9,866 nucleotides of DNA from Chloroflexota bacterium (GCA_003650185.1 QMOF01000068.1:1-9866); one strand, 5' to 3'. Positions 1 to 7,088 are shown, counted from the stretch's first letter. The notes: a model not told the origin generated them from the sequence alone. Numbers and translations are program-made.

Positions 1-654
1 GAGGCGGACCGGGCCATGGCTTCGGCTCTCAGGGAGATTGTGGGCGATATGACCAACGTGGAGGTGGTTGAGGCCGACATAATGGAGACCGACCCGGCGT
101 CTCTTCTGGGTGGGGAGGGGGCTGGGGGTGAGTACCCCAGCTACAAGGTGGTAGCCAACATCCCGTACTACATCACATCTCCCATCCTTCGCCACTTCCT
201 TGAGGGGTCAGCCCGGCCGTCCATGCTGGTGGTCATGGTGCAGAAGGAGGTGGGTGAAGCGATAACGGCCAGGTCTGGCAAGATGAGCATACTGGCTGTC
301 AGTGTCCAGTTCTACGGTGAGCCAGCCATAGTTGGGCGTGTGTCGGCCCGAAGTTTCTACCCGGCGCCAAAGGTGGACTCCGTGGTGCTGCGGATCAGAG
401 TGCGTGGGCAGCCTGCGGTAGAGGTCTGCGACAGCGGCAAGTTTTTCGCAGTAGTGCGGGCTGGCTTCAGCGCGCCGCGAAAGCAGTTGCGCAACTCGCT
501 GGCCCAAGGGCTCGGTGTATCGGGGCAGAGGTCTGGGGAGATACTTGAGAGAGCAGGGATAGACCCGCGTGCCCGCGCCGAGACTCTGACGTTAGAGGAC
601 TGGGCTAGACTGACTGAGGAGATGATTCATGACGAGACCGGAGTGCGAGGGTAG
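1..654 (+). CDS. rsmA: 16S rRNA (adenine(1518)-N(6)/adenine(1519)-N(6))-dimethyltransferase, 5'-truncated
   Basis: This enzyme (KsgA family) dimethylates two adjacent adenines in the 3' terminal hairpin of 16S rRNA late in small-subunit assembly, using S-adenosylmethionine. The reading frame is open from base 1, so the gene begins left of the window and its N-terminal glycine-rich SAM loop is not visible. The first codons read E-A-D-R-A-M, the family's acidic strand-2 motif that contacts the cofactor ribose. VEADIME follows, and then the catalytic NIPYYIT motif at about nt 157-177, the N-[IL]-P-Y signature of N6-adenine methyltransferases. The helical C-terminal part includes FYPAPKVDS and a FSAPRKQLRNSL stretch, both typical of KsgA. 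A short glycine-rich insertion (about nt 106-135) precedes the NIPY strand. The ATG at 16 is internal to the family alignment, so it is not the true start. The last 26 nt overlap ispE. Family assignment is secure. Confidence 0.95.
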   Translation, partial: EADRAMASALREIVGDMTNVEVVEADIMETDPASLLGGEGAGGEYPSYKVVANIPYYITSPILRHFLEGSARPSMLVVMVQKEVGEAITARSGKMSILAVSVQFYGEPAIVGRVSARSFYPAPKVDSVVLRIRVRGQPAVEVCDSGKFFAVVRAGFSAPRKQLRNSLAQGLGVSGQRSGEILERAGIDPRARAETLTLEDWARLTEEMIHDETGVRG

Positions 655-1495
655 TGCCAGGGAAGCCTACGCCAAGATCAACCTCACTCTGGAGATCACA
701 GGCAAGCGTACCGACGGCTATCATGAGATTGCCAGCGTGGTCCAGGTAATTGACCTTCGTGACACGCTGTACTTTCGGCCTGACGATCATATCAGTCTTA
801 GCTGCAGCGTTCCGCAGCTTGCCTGGCCAGGCAACCTGGTGATTCAAGCAGTGAAGCTGCTGCAGGATGCCGTCGGCACTCGGCGCGGAGTGGCCATCTC
901 GCTTGATAAGGGGATACCTGTGGCTGCGGGGTTGGGTGGCGGGAGCAGTGATGCAGCAGTGACGCTTGAGGCGGTAAACGAGATGTGGGGGCTTGGTCTT
1001 GGCCGCGAGAGTCTGTGCGGGATGGCAGCCCGGCTTGGCTCCGACGTTCCGTTTTTCGTGGGCGGTGGCAGGACGGCTGTCCTGGCAGGTCGGGGTGAAA
1101 AGGTAACGTACTTGCCTTCTCCACCCAGGAGCTGGGTTGTTCTGGTCCGACCGGCGATCCAGATAGCCAACAAGACACGGGAGATGTACGCCAGGGTGAG
1201 CCCTTCGCAGTTCACAACGGGAGATTACACGCGGACGATGGCCGAAGCAATTGAGAAGGGGGACAGGGTAGCGCTCGAGCTATGCTATAATGTCTTCGAC
1301 GATATTGGCTTCTCTTCACTTGGCAAGCTTGCGGATTACCGGGACCGGTTTCTGACAGCAGGCGCCGCACAGGTGCATCTGGCCGGATCGGGCCCCGCTC
1401 TTTTTTCGCTGGTGCAGGACCGGTCTGAGGCAGAGGATATCTGTCGCCGCCTGAGGAAGCAGAATGTGGAAGTCTATGTGGCCGAGACAGTCTGA
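629..1495 (+). CDS. ispE: 4-diphosphocytidyl-2-C-methyl-D-erythritol kinase
   Basis: IspE phosphorylates the 2-hydroxyl of CDP-methylerythritol with ATP, the fourth step of the MEP pathway to IPP/DMAPP, in the cytosol. The 288-residue product has the usual length and all GHMP-kinase signatures. These are AYAKINL at 13-19 with the catalytic lysine K16, the phosphate-binding loop PVAAGLGGGSSDA at 97-109, the GSDVPFF motif with catalytic D139, and the C-terminal LAGSGPALF glycine motif at 251-259. The start at 629 is set by GAGGAG at 616-621, 7 nt upstream. It overlaps the end of rsmA by 26 nt, which suggests translational coupling. The 3' end overlaps the next gene by 32 nt. The rsmA-ispE order is common in bacteria. 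It shows this organism makes isoprenoids by the non-mevalonate route. Confidence 0.97.
   Translation: MTRPECEGSAREAYAKINLTLEITGKRTDGYHEIASVVQVIDLRDTLYFRPDDHISLSCSVPQLAWPGNLVIQAVKLLQDAVGTRRGVAISLDKGIPVAAGLGGGSSDAAVTLEAVNEMWGLGLGRESLCGMAARLGSDVPFFVGGGRTAVLAGRGEKVTYLPSPPRSWVVLVRPAIQIANKTREMYARVSPSQFTTGDYTRTMAEAIEKGDRVALELCYNVFDDIGFSSLGKLADYRDRFLTAGAAQVHLAGSGPALFSLVQDRSEAEDICRRLRKQNVEVYVAETV
1286..1291 (+). promoter_or_regulatory. possible internal extended -10 promoter element within ispE
   Basis: A perfect TATAAT at 1286-1291 is preceded by TG at 1283-1284, giving the extended -10 form TGnTATAAT. It lies inside ispE, about 170 nt before the first VTT gene. No good -35 hexamer is seen at 16-18 nt; GGGACA at 1260-1265 is a partial match at 20 nt. 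Extended -10 promoters can work without a strong -35. The bases also encode a family-conserved C-Y-N-V segment, so coincidence is quite possible. Confidence 0.22.
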
Positions 1496-2156
1496 GGTTA
1501 GCGCCGGCAGCGTCCTGACGGAACTGCAGGAGGTAGTCCCCAGGGTAACTGTGAAGAGGGTGGCAGCGCTCCTCATCATGTTGGTGGCGTTCCTCGCTGC
1601 TGTGGTGGTGATGGTGGTGCTGGCCCATTTTGTCTCGCCGATTGATCTTGAACGGTACGGTTATTTCGGTGTAATGGTGTCAAACCTGCTGCCCAGTCTG
1701 AGCGTAGTGATCCCGGCCCATTTTTTTCTACCTGGCCAGGCGGTTAGTGTCATTGTTGCCGCTGCCGGAAGTGTGTTGTGGGCGGCGCTAGCGGCCAGCG
1801 TGGGCAGTACTCTAGGAGAAGTCACGGCCTACTATGTCGGCTATGGTGGCAAGAACCTGCTTAATCTTGAGCGCTTTGGCAGATACCATACGGCAGAGAG
1901 ATGGATGAGGCGGCGTGGTGGCCTGGCTGTGGCCCTGTTTGCCTTCCTGCCGCTGTTCTTCTTTGACGTGGTGGGTATTGCTGCCGGCGCGCTGCGGTTT
2001 CCGCTCAGGAAGTTCCTTTTCTTCTGCTACCTGGGGCGACTGCCGCGGGCTTTTATTGAGATATACTTCTACACCTGGATATTCGAGAACATAATCTCAC
2101 GTCTCCCAGACTGGATGAGTGGTCCCCTGTGGACGGGAGAGGGGACCGGAGTATAG
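1464..2156 (+). CDS. VTT/DedA-like (TVP38/TMEM64-type) integral membrane protein, copy 1
   Basis: This is a 230-residue polytopic membrane protein with hydrophobic spans at about 33-57, 68-90, 93-115, 152-176 and 183-207. The core matches the VTT (SNARE-associated Golgi/DedA) superfamily. It has a re-entrant segment ending in LPG (89-91), a G-STLGE motif (114-119) followed by an aromatic Y-x-G-Y segment (123-127), and the TVP38-like stretch FFFDVVGIAAGALRFPLRKF at 165-184. Family members act in membrane lipid scrambling, undecaprenyl-phosphate recycling or proton-dependent homeostasis; which applies here cannot be told. TGAGGA at 1452-1457, 6 nt before the ATG, supports this start, which lies within the end of ispE. 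ATG 1476 is an alternative. The gene is followed after 6 nt by a paralogue. Confidence 0.85.
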   Translation: MWKSMWPRQSEVSAGSVLTELQEVVPRVTVKRVAALLIMLVAFLAAVVVMVVLAHFVSPIDLERYGYFGVMVSNLLPSLSVVIPAHFFLPGQAVSVIVAAAGSVLWAALAASVGSTLGEVTAYYVGYGGKNLLNLERFGRYHTAERWMRRRGGLAVALFAFLPLFFFDVVGIAAGALRFPLRKFLFFCYLGRLPRAFIEIYFYTWIFENIISRLPDWMSGPLWTGEGTGV

Positions 2157-2162
2157 GACGGA

Positions 2163-2780
2163 GTGAAAATCGGTCTCTTTCTGGGTGAGTTGCGCGAGGC
2201 GCTCACCATGCCAACAAAGGGGAGCCTGCTGAAAGCTGTCCTGCTGCTGGCGGCCATAGTTGTTGTGGCGGTGGGCCTGTCCTACGTGTTGCATGTTGTC
2301 TTGCCTGAAGAGGAACTGAAGCGCTTTGCACAGTACGGCTACTCAGGGGTTTTTCTGGTAACACTGGTTTCCAGTCTATCGATTGTCCTGCCTCTGCCAG
2401 GAACAGTCGTGGTGATAGCCGCGGCGGAGATATGGAACACCCCTTTGATAGCGCTTGTAGCTAGCATCGGGGGTGCGCTGGGTGAGATTAGCGGCTATGC
2501 TCTGGGCTACTGGGGCAGGGCGGTGGTGGGGCCGGAACAGACGGACAAGTACCGGCTGGCTCAGGGGTGGATGCAGAGACACGGCGGCGTTGCCATTTTT
2601 CTTTTTGCCCTGGTCCCTTTTTTCATCTTTGATTTTGTGGGCATAGCGGCTGGGGTATTGAGGTACCCTCTCCGTAGGTTCCTGCTGTTTGCCTGGATGG
2701 GGCGGTTGCCTCGCAGCATGATCGAGTGCTACCTCGGGGCGTCGCTTATCGAGGCTATACTCGATCATCTGCCTTTCTAG
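2163..2780 (+). CDS. VTT/DedA-like (TVP38/TMEM64-type) integral membrane protein, copy 2
   Basis: This 205-residue membrane protein is clearly paralogous to the preceding gene. Shared blocks include a leading YGY-x-GV, SLSIVLPLPG (71-80) for SLSVVIPAHF, G-ALGEISGYALGY (104-116), FIFDFVGIAAGVLRYPLRRF (154-173) and GRLPR (180-184). Spans are predicted at about 23-46, 58-80, 83-105, 141-166 and 172-197. It keeps the VTT superfamily core, and its substrate or lipid is unknown. The start used is GTG at 2163, 6 nt after the previous stop, with a modest AGGA leader at 2155-2158. ATG 2208, behind GAGG at 2197-2200, is a credible alternative that would remove 15 residues before the first helix. The tandem arrangement suggests a pair of related subunits or a duplication that diverged. 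Confidence 0.85.
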   Translation: MKIGLFLGELREALTMPTKGSLLKAVLLLAAIVVVAVGLSYVLHVVLPEEELKRFAQYGYSGVFLVTLVSSLSIVLPLPGTVVVIAAAEIWNTPLIALVASIGGALGEISGYALGYWGRAVVGPEQTDKYRLAQGWMQRHGGVAIFLFALVPFFIFDFVGIAAGVLRYPLRRFLLFAWMGRLPRSMIECYLGASLIEAILDHLPF

Positions 2781-2789
2781 GTTTGTGCA

Positions 2790-5705
2790 GTGCTGAGGGT
2801 GCCTCAGTCGGTATGGGGCATCTGGGAATTGGATGTGAATCAGACTTGCGTTTCGCTGGACCTGGAGACAAGTGGTCTCGATCCCGATAATGATCGCATT
2901 ATCGAGGTGGGCGCCGTCAAGTTCCGCGGAGGGACGGTCCTCGGCACGTTCCATACCCTGGTGAATCCTGGCTGTATGCTGCCGAACCGCGTTCGCCTGC
3001 TGACGGGTATCACCGACGATGAGTTGCAGGTAGCTCCTCCTTTCTCTGCTGTAGTAGACGAACTGGTGTCTTTCATCGGCGATCACTCCATTGTAGGGCA
3101 GAACGTCCAGTTTGATCTTGGCTTCCTTTCCTCGCATGGTGTCATTGTTTCGAATAATGTCTACGACGTGTATGACCTGGCCACCATCCTTTTGCCGCAC
3201 CTGGACGAGTACAGTCTGCCGGCCCTGGCCAGGCAATTTGACATATCTTACCCTGTGCAGCATCGAGCCCTGGAGGACGCCTTTGCGGCCAAAGATATCT
3301 TTCGGGCTCTGCTGGAATACGTGGACAAGCTTGACCTATCAGTGATCGCTGAGATCAACCGCCTGACCATGGCCAGCGACTGGCCCTGGAGGCCCCTGTT
3401 CCTGGAGTTGGAAACTGGCAAGGCAGGGGGTGTCTCGCTGTGGGACAGGCAGGCATGGGAGGCAGACTGCGTCCCGGAGGCAAAGGGGTCGGTTGGCAGA
3501 GAGCCCCTGGTGCCGGAGGCTGTTCTGAAGCCTCTCGATGTGGACTGGCTGGCCGGTTTCCTGGAGGAGGGTGGGGTGGTTTCGAAGGCGCTCCCCGGCT
3601 TTGAGTACCGTCCCGGTCAGGTCTTGATGATGCGCCATGTGGCCGGTGCCCTGAACGAAGGACGTCACCTGGTGGTGGAAGCGGGCACGGGAACTGGGAA
3701 GTCCATTGCCTATTTGTTGCCTGCGGTCATCTTTGCCGTGCAAAACAACGCTCCTGTAGTTGTTTCTACTAATACCATAAACCTGCAGGAGCAGCTAGTT
3801 ACCAAGGACCTTCCTGAGCTGCTAAAGGCTCTGTCCAGTGCCGGAGAACCTGCGGGAGCGGCCGCTGTGAAGGTCGCCCAACTCAAGGGACGCAACAACT
3901 ACCTGTGCCTGAGAAGATGGAATTCCTGGCGCAAGACGCTGGGCCTGCCGTGGGAAGAGACCAGGTTCCTGTTGCGTTTGCTGGTATGGCTGAGTCGGAC
4001 CTCCAGTGGGGACCGGGCGGAGCTGAACCTGGCAGGCAATGAGACTGGCCTGTGGAACAGGGTCTGTGCGTCGGAAGACAACTGTGTACCGGAACGTTGC
4101 TCATACTACCCGGGCGGCTGTTTTCTTTACCGTGCTCGTCGCCAGGCGGTGGGGGCACACCTGGTAGCAGTCAACCACGCGTTGCTGGTGTCCGACCTAG
4201 CCAGGGGTGGTGGTATTCTGCCCGATTACGGGCATCTGATTGTGGACGAGGCCCATCATCTGGAAGAGGAGGCCACTGAGCAATTTGGGTACCGCGTTGG
4301 CGATCGGGACATCTACAGCCTGCTGGAGCACTTCGGAGACAGGGGAGGTTTCCTGTTTCATCTGAGCAGCTACTTGCGTACCAGTTCGCTGGCCGCCTCT
4401 CGGAGGAGGGATGTGGGGCGGGAGGTCGAGGAGCTAACGGAAAGAGCAAAGCGGGCCAGGCCCTTCGCAGAGCGGTTTGTCGGGGATGTGGTTCGCCTGG
4501 TGGACTTTCAGGTCGGCGCTCAGGGGGAATACGAACGTGCCCTGAGGTTTAGCCAGGAGGTCAGGCGTCACCGCCTGTGGTCTGAGGTCCAGTCCTCGTG
4601 GGAGGGACTGGACGACCAACTTGCCGGGGTCGAGATCGGTATGGCGGAGCTTCAAGCCACGCTCGAGGGACTGCCCTCCAGAAGCGACTCCGAGCTGAAC
4701 AATTGCCTGGCCGAGATGGCTTCGGTGAGGCAACAGGTCAGCGGATTGCGTGCTCGGCTGAGTTCGATCGTGGCTGATCCTGCGGGGGACAGCATCTGCT
4801 GGGCCCGGATTACTTGGCAAGGTGAACTGTATCTGCATTCTGCGCCACTGAGTGTTGGACGGATGCTGGACAATGTGCTGTTTTCGCGGAAGGACTGCGT
4901 GGTGCTCACCAGCGCCACTCTCAGTGTCGGGGGCGATCTCAGCTATATCAAGAAATCTCTGGGCGTTGAAGGAGCGCAGGGCTTGATCGTCGACGCCCCC
5001 TTCGACTACGCCAAATCGACCTTGATCCTGCTGCCTGAAGACATCGTAGCGCCGGAGAAGCCCGGCTACCAGGAGGCGGTGGAACAGGCACTGCTGGGAG
5101 TCTGTCGGGCCACCCGCGGCTGCACCCTGGCGCTTTTCACCTCGCACGCAGCCCTTCGGGCCACCTATGCGTCTGTTCAACCCGTGCTGGAAGGCGAGGG
5201 TATCCTTGTTCTGGGTCAGGGAATAGACGGCAGCCCGAAGAGAGTGCTCAATACGTTCAAGGCTAATCGCAACGCTCTGCTGATGGGAGCCGCTGCTCTG
5301 TGGGAGGGGGTTGACATTGTCGGGGAGGGGCTCAGTGTCCTGGTTATCGTTCGCCTGCCTTTCGGCGTACCCACGGACCCGGTGACAGCCGCTCGCTCGG
5401 AGCTTTTCGACGATTCCTTTAACCAGTACCTCTTGCCTCAGGCAGTGCTCCGGTTCAAGCAAGGTTTTGGGCGTCTGATCCGGAGCTGGTCTGACCGTGG
5501 GGTTGTCCTTATCCTTGACAAACGTCTACAGACCAAAGCCTACGGCGATGCTTTCTTGCAGTCGCTACCCAGATGCACCGTGAAGACGACCAGGCTACCT
5601 CAAGTGCCTGAGGAGGTATTAGGTTGGTTGGGTTGGTCCGTGCCAGCAGATAGCCGCGCCTCACATAGTGAGCAGACAAAGACAAGACCGCAGGACTGCT
5701 GGTGA
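2790..5705 (+). CDS. dinG: DnaQ-type 3'-5' exonuclease fused to a DinG family (XPD-like, Fe-S) helicase
   Basis: This 971-residue protein has two domains. Residues 20-175 form a DEDDh exonuclease: D24-x-E26, N105-x-x-F-D109 and H158-x-x-x-x-D163 are all present. Residues about 265-945 form a superfamily 2 DinG helicase. It has Walker A AGTGTGKS at 298-305, DEAH at 486-489, TSATLS at 707-712, WEGVD at 838-842 and motif VI QGFGRLIR at 891-898. Four cysteines, C373, C432, C437 and C444, have nearly the spacing of the E. coli DinG 4Fe-4S ligands. Residues 540-665 are helical and charged, as in the arch domain. The role is repair or resolution of DNA (or DNA-RNA) structures. GTG 2790 is used, with a weak leader. 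GTG 2835, behind GGGA at 2824-2827, would start 8 residues before D24 and may be the true start. The tail after about 950 is not family-like and overlaps the opposing gene. Confidence 0.93.
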   Translation: MLRVPQSVWGIWELDVNQTCVSLDLETSGLDPDNDRIIEVGAVKFRGGTVLGTFHTLVNPGCMLPNRVRLLTGITDDELQVAPPFSAVVDELVSFIGDHSIVGQNVQFDLGFLSSHGVIVSNNVYDVYDLATILLPHLDEYSLPALARQFDISYPVQHRALEDAFAAKDIFRALLEYVDKLDLSVIAEINRLTMASDWPWRPLFLELETGKAGGVSLWDRQAWEADCVPEAKGSVGREPLVPEAVLKPLDVDWLAGFLEEGGVVSKALPGFEYRPGQVLMMRHVAGALNEGRHLVVEAGTGTGKSIAYLLPAVIFAVQNNAPVVVSTNTINLQEQLVTKDLPELLKALSSAGEPAGAAAVKVAQLKGRNNYLCLRRWNSWRKTLGLPWEETRFLLRLLVWLSRTSSGDRAELNLAGNETGLWNRVCASEDNCVPERCSYYPGGCFLYRARRQAVGAHLVAVNHALLVSDLARGGGILPDYGHLIVDEAHHLEEEATEQFGYRVGDRDIYSLLEHFGDRGGFLFHLSSYLRTSSLAASRRRDVGREVEELTERAKRARPFAERFVGDVVRLVDFQVGAQGEYERALRFSQEVRRHRLWSEVQSSWEGLDDQLAGVEIGMAELQATLEGLPSRSDSELNNCLAEMASVRQQVSGLRARLSSIVADPAGDSICWARITWQGELYLHSAPLSVGRMLDNVLFSRKDCVVLTSATLSVGGDLSYIKKSLGVEGAQGLIVDAPFDYAKSTLILLPEDIVAPEKPGYQEAVEQALLGVCRATRGCTLALFTSHAALRATYASVQPVLEGEGILVLGQGIDGSPKRVLNTFKANRNALLMGAAALWEGVDIVGEGLSVLVIVRLPFGVPTDPVTAARSELFDDSFNQYLLPQAVLRFKQGFGRLIRSWSDRGVVLILDKRLQTKAYGDAFLQSLPRCTVKTTRLPQVPEEVLGWLGWSVPADSRASHSEQTKTRPQDCW

Positions 5706-5839
5706 AGCATGTAGGAGCCGCACTGCCTGGTCTTGACGTTGACCGACCAGGGCATGTGGAAGCAGCCGCCGCAGAAGAAGCACCGGGACCAATGGTCTGG
5801 GTCTAGCGGTTCACCGCAAACGGAGCATACCTGGGACAT
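5600..5839 (-). CDS. small cysteine-rich protein, prokaryotic RING-like/treble-clef zinc finger
   Basis: This 79-residue protein begins 1 nt after the stop of the CCA nucleotidyltransferase gene. It has an excellent leader, AGGAG at 5847-5851 on this strand, 7 nt before the ATG. Possible metal ligands are C5-x2-C8, C20-x2-C23, C26 with H28, C40, C50 and C56-x2-C59. The order C-x2-C, about 11 residues, C-x2-C-G-x-C-F-H, then a late C-x2-C resembles binuclear treble-clef fingers (RING/PHD/FYVE type), especially the bacterial Prok-RING group with its C-x2-C-GEPL beginning. That link is from memory of the pattern, not a search. The last 20 residues are a low-complexity polar tail. Codons for C56-C59 and the tail lie antisense to the 3' end of dinG. 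The coupling to the CCA gene and the regular cysteine pattern argue that it is real. Its function is unknown; protein-protein or RNA binding is possible. Confidence 0.75.
   Translation of the reverse strand: MSQVCSVCGEPLDPDHWSRCFFCGGCFHMPWSVNVKTRQCGSYMLHQQSCGLVFVCSLCEARLSAGTDQPNQPNTSSGT
5622..5636 (+). other. G-quadruplex-like tract (two-quartet) at the 3' end of dinG
   Basis: Four G runs (GG, GG, GGG, GG) are separated by three TT loops, a layout much like known two-quartet DNA quadruplexes. It sits in the dinG sense strand, encodes G-W-L-G-W near the C-terminus, and lies inside the convergent overlap with the small zinc-finger gene. Two-quartet structures are weak in general, so this is a sequence match only. 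Confidence 0.4.
5726..5751. other. hairpin just beyond the dinG stop codon
   Basis: CCTGGTC at 5726-5732 and GACCAGG at 5745-5751 form a perfect 7-bp inverted repeat with a 12-nt loop, 20 nt downstream of the dinG stop. No T run follows on either strand, so it is not a classical intrinsic terminator. It could stabilise or mark the 3' end of the dinG transcript. It lies within the coding part of the opposing zinc-finger gene, so chance is possible. Confidence 0.3.
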
Positions 5840-5840
5840 C

Positions 5841-7088
5841 TCATTTCTCCTGTGACATCCAGAGGCGGACCAGGTTGGCTTCTTCGCTTCTTGTCCTCAC
5901 CCGCTGATCGAGTCTGGCTTCAAGCAGCGCCCTGAGCATCCGGCCGATTCGGGGGCCGGGGGGGATACCCATGCGCTGGAGAGCCTGGCCATCGAGCGAC
6001 GGCTTGACGTGACGCCACCTGTCAAGGTAGAGCTTGAGCCTGGTTTGGACCAGGGGTGAGTCCGAGGCGATGGCACAGGCCAGAATTGACGTTGGGGAGT
6101 AGTCCTCGAGGAAGCGATAGGCCGTGCTGGGCGATAGCTCGGGTGTCTCCAGTGCGTGGAGGCTTTGTCGAAGCCTCACGGAGTCGCGTATAACGCGGGC
6201 CGTGGCTCCTGGCAGCTTCAGAGCAGTGGCCAGGTCTTCAACTTCCTGGTCGGTGAAATGATACACCAGGATCGAGAGGTAAAGGCCCAGCGCTGGTGGA
6301 TGAGCGGTGGCGCGGGCGGTGCGAAACTTCTCGGCCACCCACCCGTTGCCTCTCAGGGAGGGATGTATCTGTGCCAAGAGGCCCAGTCCTTCAGCACGTG
6401 CCAGGGCTTTTTCGGGGCACGGCTCTCTGAGTATGAGTTCCACCTCGTGCCTTGTTCTGTCCCCGCTGACCGTGTGCAGCATAGACACGTCTCGCCGCAA
6501 CAGGCGCTCCGTGGCTGGGTCGAGGCGGAAATCGAACCTCTGTTCGTAGCGTACAGCACGCAGCATTCGGGTGGCATCATCGATGAAGCTGTTATCGTGG
6601 AGAACCCTGACACGCTTCCTGCTGAGGTCTTCCTGGCCCCCAAAGGGGTCCACCAGTCGGCCGAAGTTGCTCGCGTCGAGGTGGATGGCCATGGCGTTTA
6701 TGGTGAAATCACGCCTGGCGAGGTCGTCCACGATGGTACTGGGGCGCACCGTTGGCAGAGCACCGGGGTGCTCGTAGCTCTCGGCGCGCGCCGTGGCCAG
6801 GTCGATGAGGAGGTCTCCGCGGCGGAGCTTGGCCGTACCGAAGCGGGGGTGAGTCAGCACCTCGCCTCCCGCTTGCCTCTGTAGCGCGCGGGCGAGTTCT
6901 ACGGCGTCGCCCTCGACCACTAGGTCGAGATCGAGATTTGCCTGGCCTAGTAGAAGGTCGCGGACTGCACCCCCCACCAGATAGAGGCCGTATCCTGACC
7001 GCTCTGCGATCTCGCCTGCGATGCGAACAAGGTCAAGGGGCTCACTTCGAAGGCGCTCTGCCAGTTGGATTGCGAGACTCTGGCTCAT
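5841..7088 (-). CDS. CCA-adding enzyme / poly(A) polymerase family nucleotidyltransferase (class II)
   Basis: A 415-residue template-independent nucleotidyltransferase, probably adding or repairing the CCA 3' end of tRNAs; A-only addition or poly(A) polymerase activity cannot be excluded. The head domain has LVGGAVRDLLLG at 37-48, the metal-binding D53-x-D55, a third acidic residue D96 in LIDLATAR, RRDFTINAMA at 125-134 and DPFGG at 147-151. The neck follows, with RMLRAVRYEQRF (174-185) and GDRTRHEVELIL (209-220), the class II nucleotide-recognition region. The remainder is the helical body and tail. This is the short form, without the CBS or DHH domains found in some bacterial relatives. ATG 7088 has no strong leader, but the alignment begins close to it and no better upstream start is evident. 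It follows the Mut7-C gene by about 100 nt and is followed after 1 nt by the zinc-finger gene. Confidence 0.9.
   Translation of the reverse strand: MSQSLAIQLAERLRSEPLDLVRIAGEIAERSGYGLYLVGGAVRDLLLGQANLDLDLVVEGDAVELARALQRQAGGEVLTHPRFGTAKLRRGDLLIDLATARAESYEHPGALPTVRPSTIVDDLARRDFTINAMAIHLDASNFGRLVDPFGGQEDLSRKRVRVLHDNSFIDDATRMLRAVRYEQRFDFRLDPATERLLRRDVSMLHTVSGDRTRHEVELILREPCPEKALARAEGLGLLAQIHPSLRGNGWVAEKFRTARATAHPPALGLYLSILVYHFTDQEVEDLATALKLPGATARVIRDSVRLRQSLHALETPELSPSTAYRFLEDYSPTSILACAIASDSPLVQTRLKLYLDRWRHVKPSLDGQALQRMGIPPGPRIGRMLRALLEARLDQRVRTRSEEANLVRLWMSQEK

Noticed and set aside
1212..1628. A minus-strand frame beginning M-G-Q followed by six histidines, resembling a His-tag
   Set aside because: It is the complement of GTGGTGATG-type codons for a Val/Met-rich membrane span in the first VTT gene. 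No leader or family motifs, and the overlapping genes on the plus strand are certain.
2376..3263. 295-codon minus-strand open frame across the second VTT gene and the start of dinG
   Set aside because: Antisense to two recognised genes; no motifs and no ribosome-binding leader.
4434..5462. 342-codon minus-strand open frame inside dinG
   Set aside because: It lies wholly opposite well-conserved helicase motifs, has no leader or recognisable domain, and its composition is that expected of an antisense shadow in GC-rich DNA.
6156..6884. 242-codon plus-strand open frame opposite the CCA transferase gene
   Set aside because: Shadow of the nucleotidyltransferase reading frame; no family resemblance.
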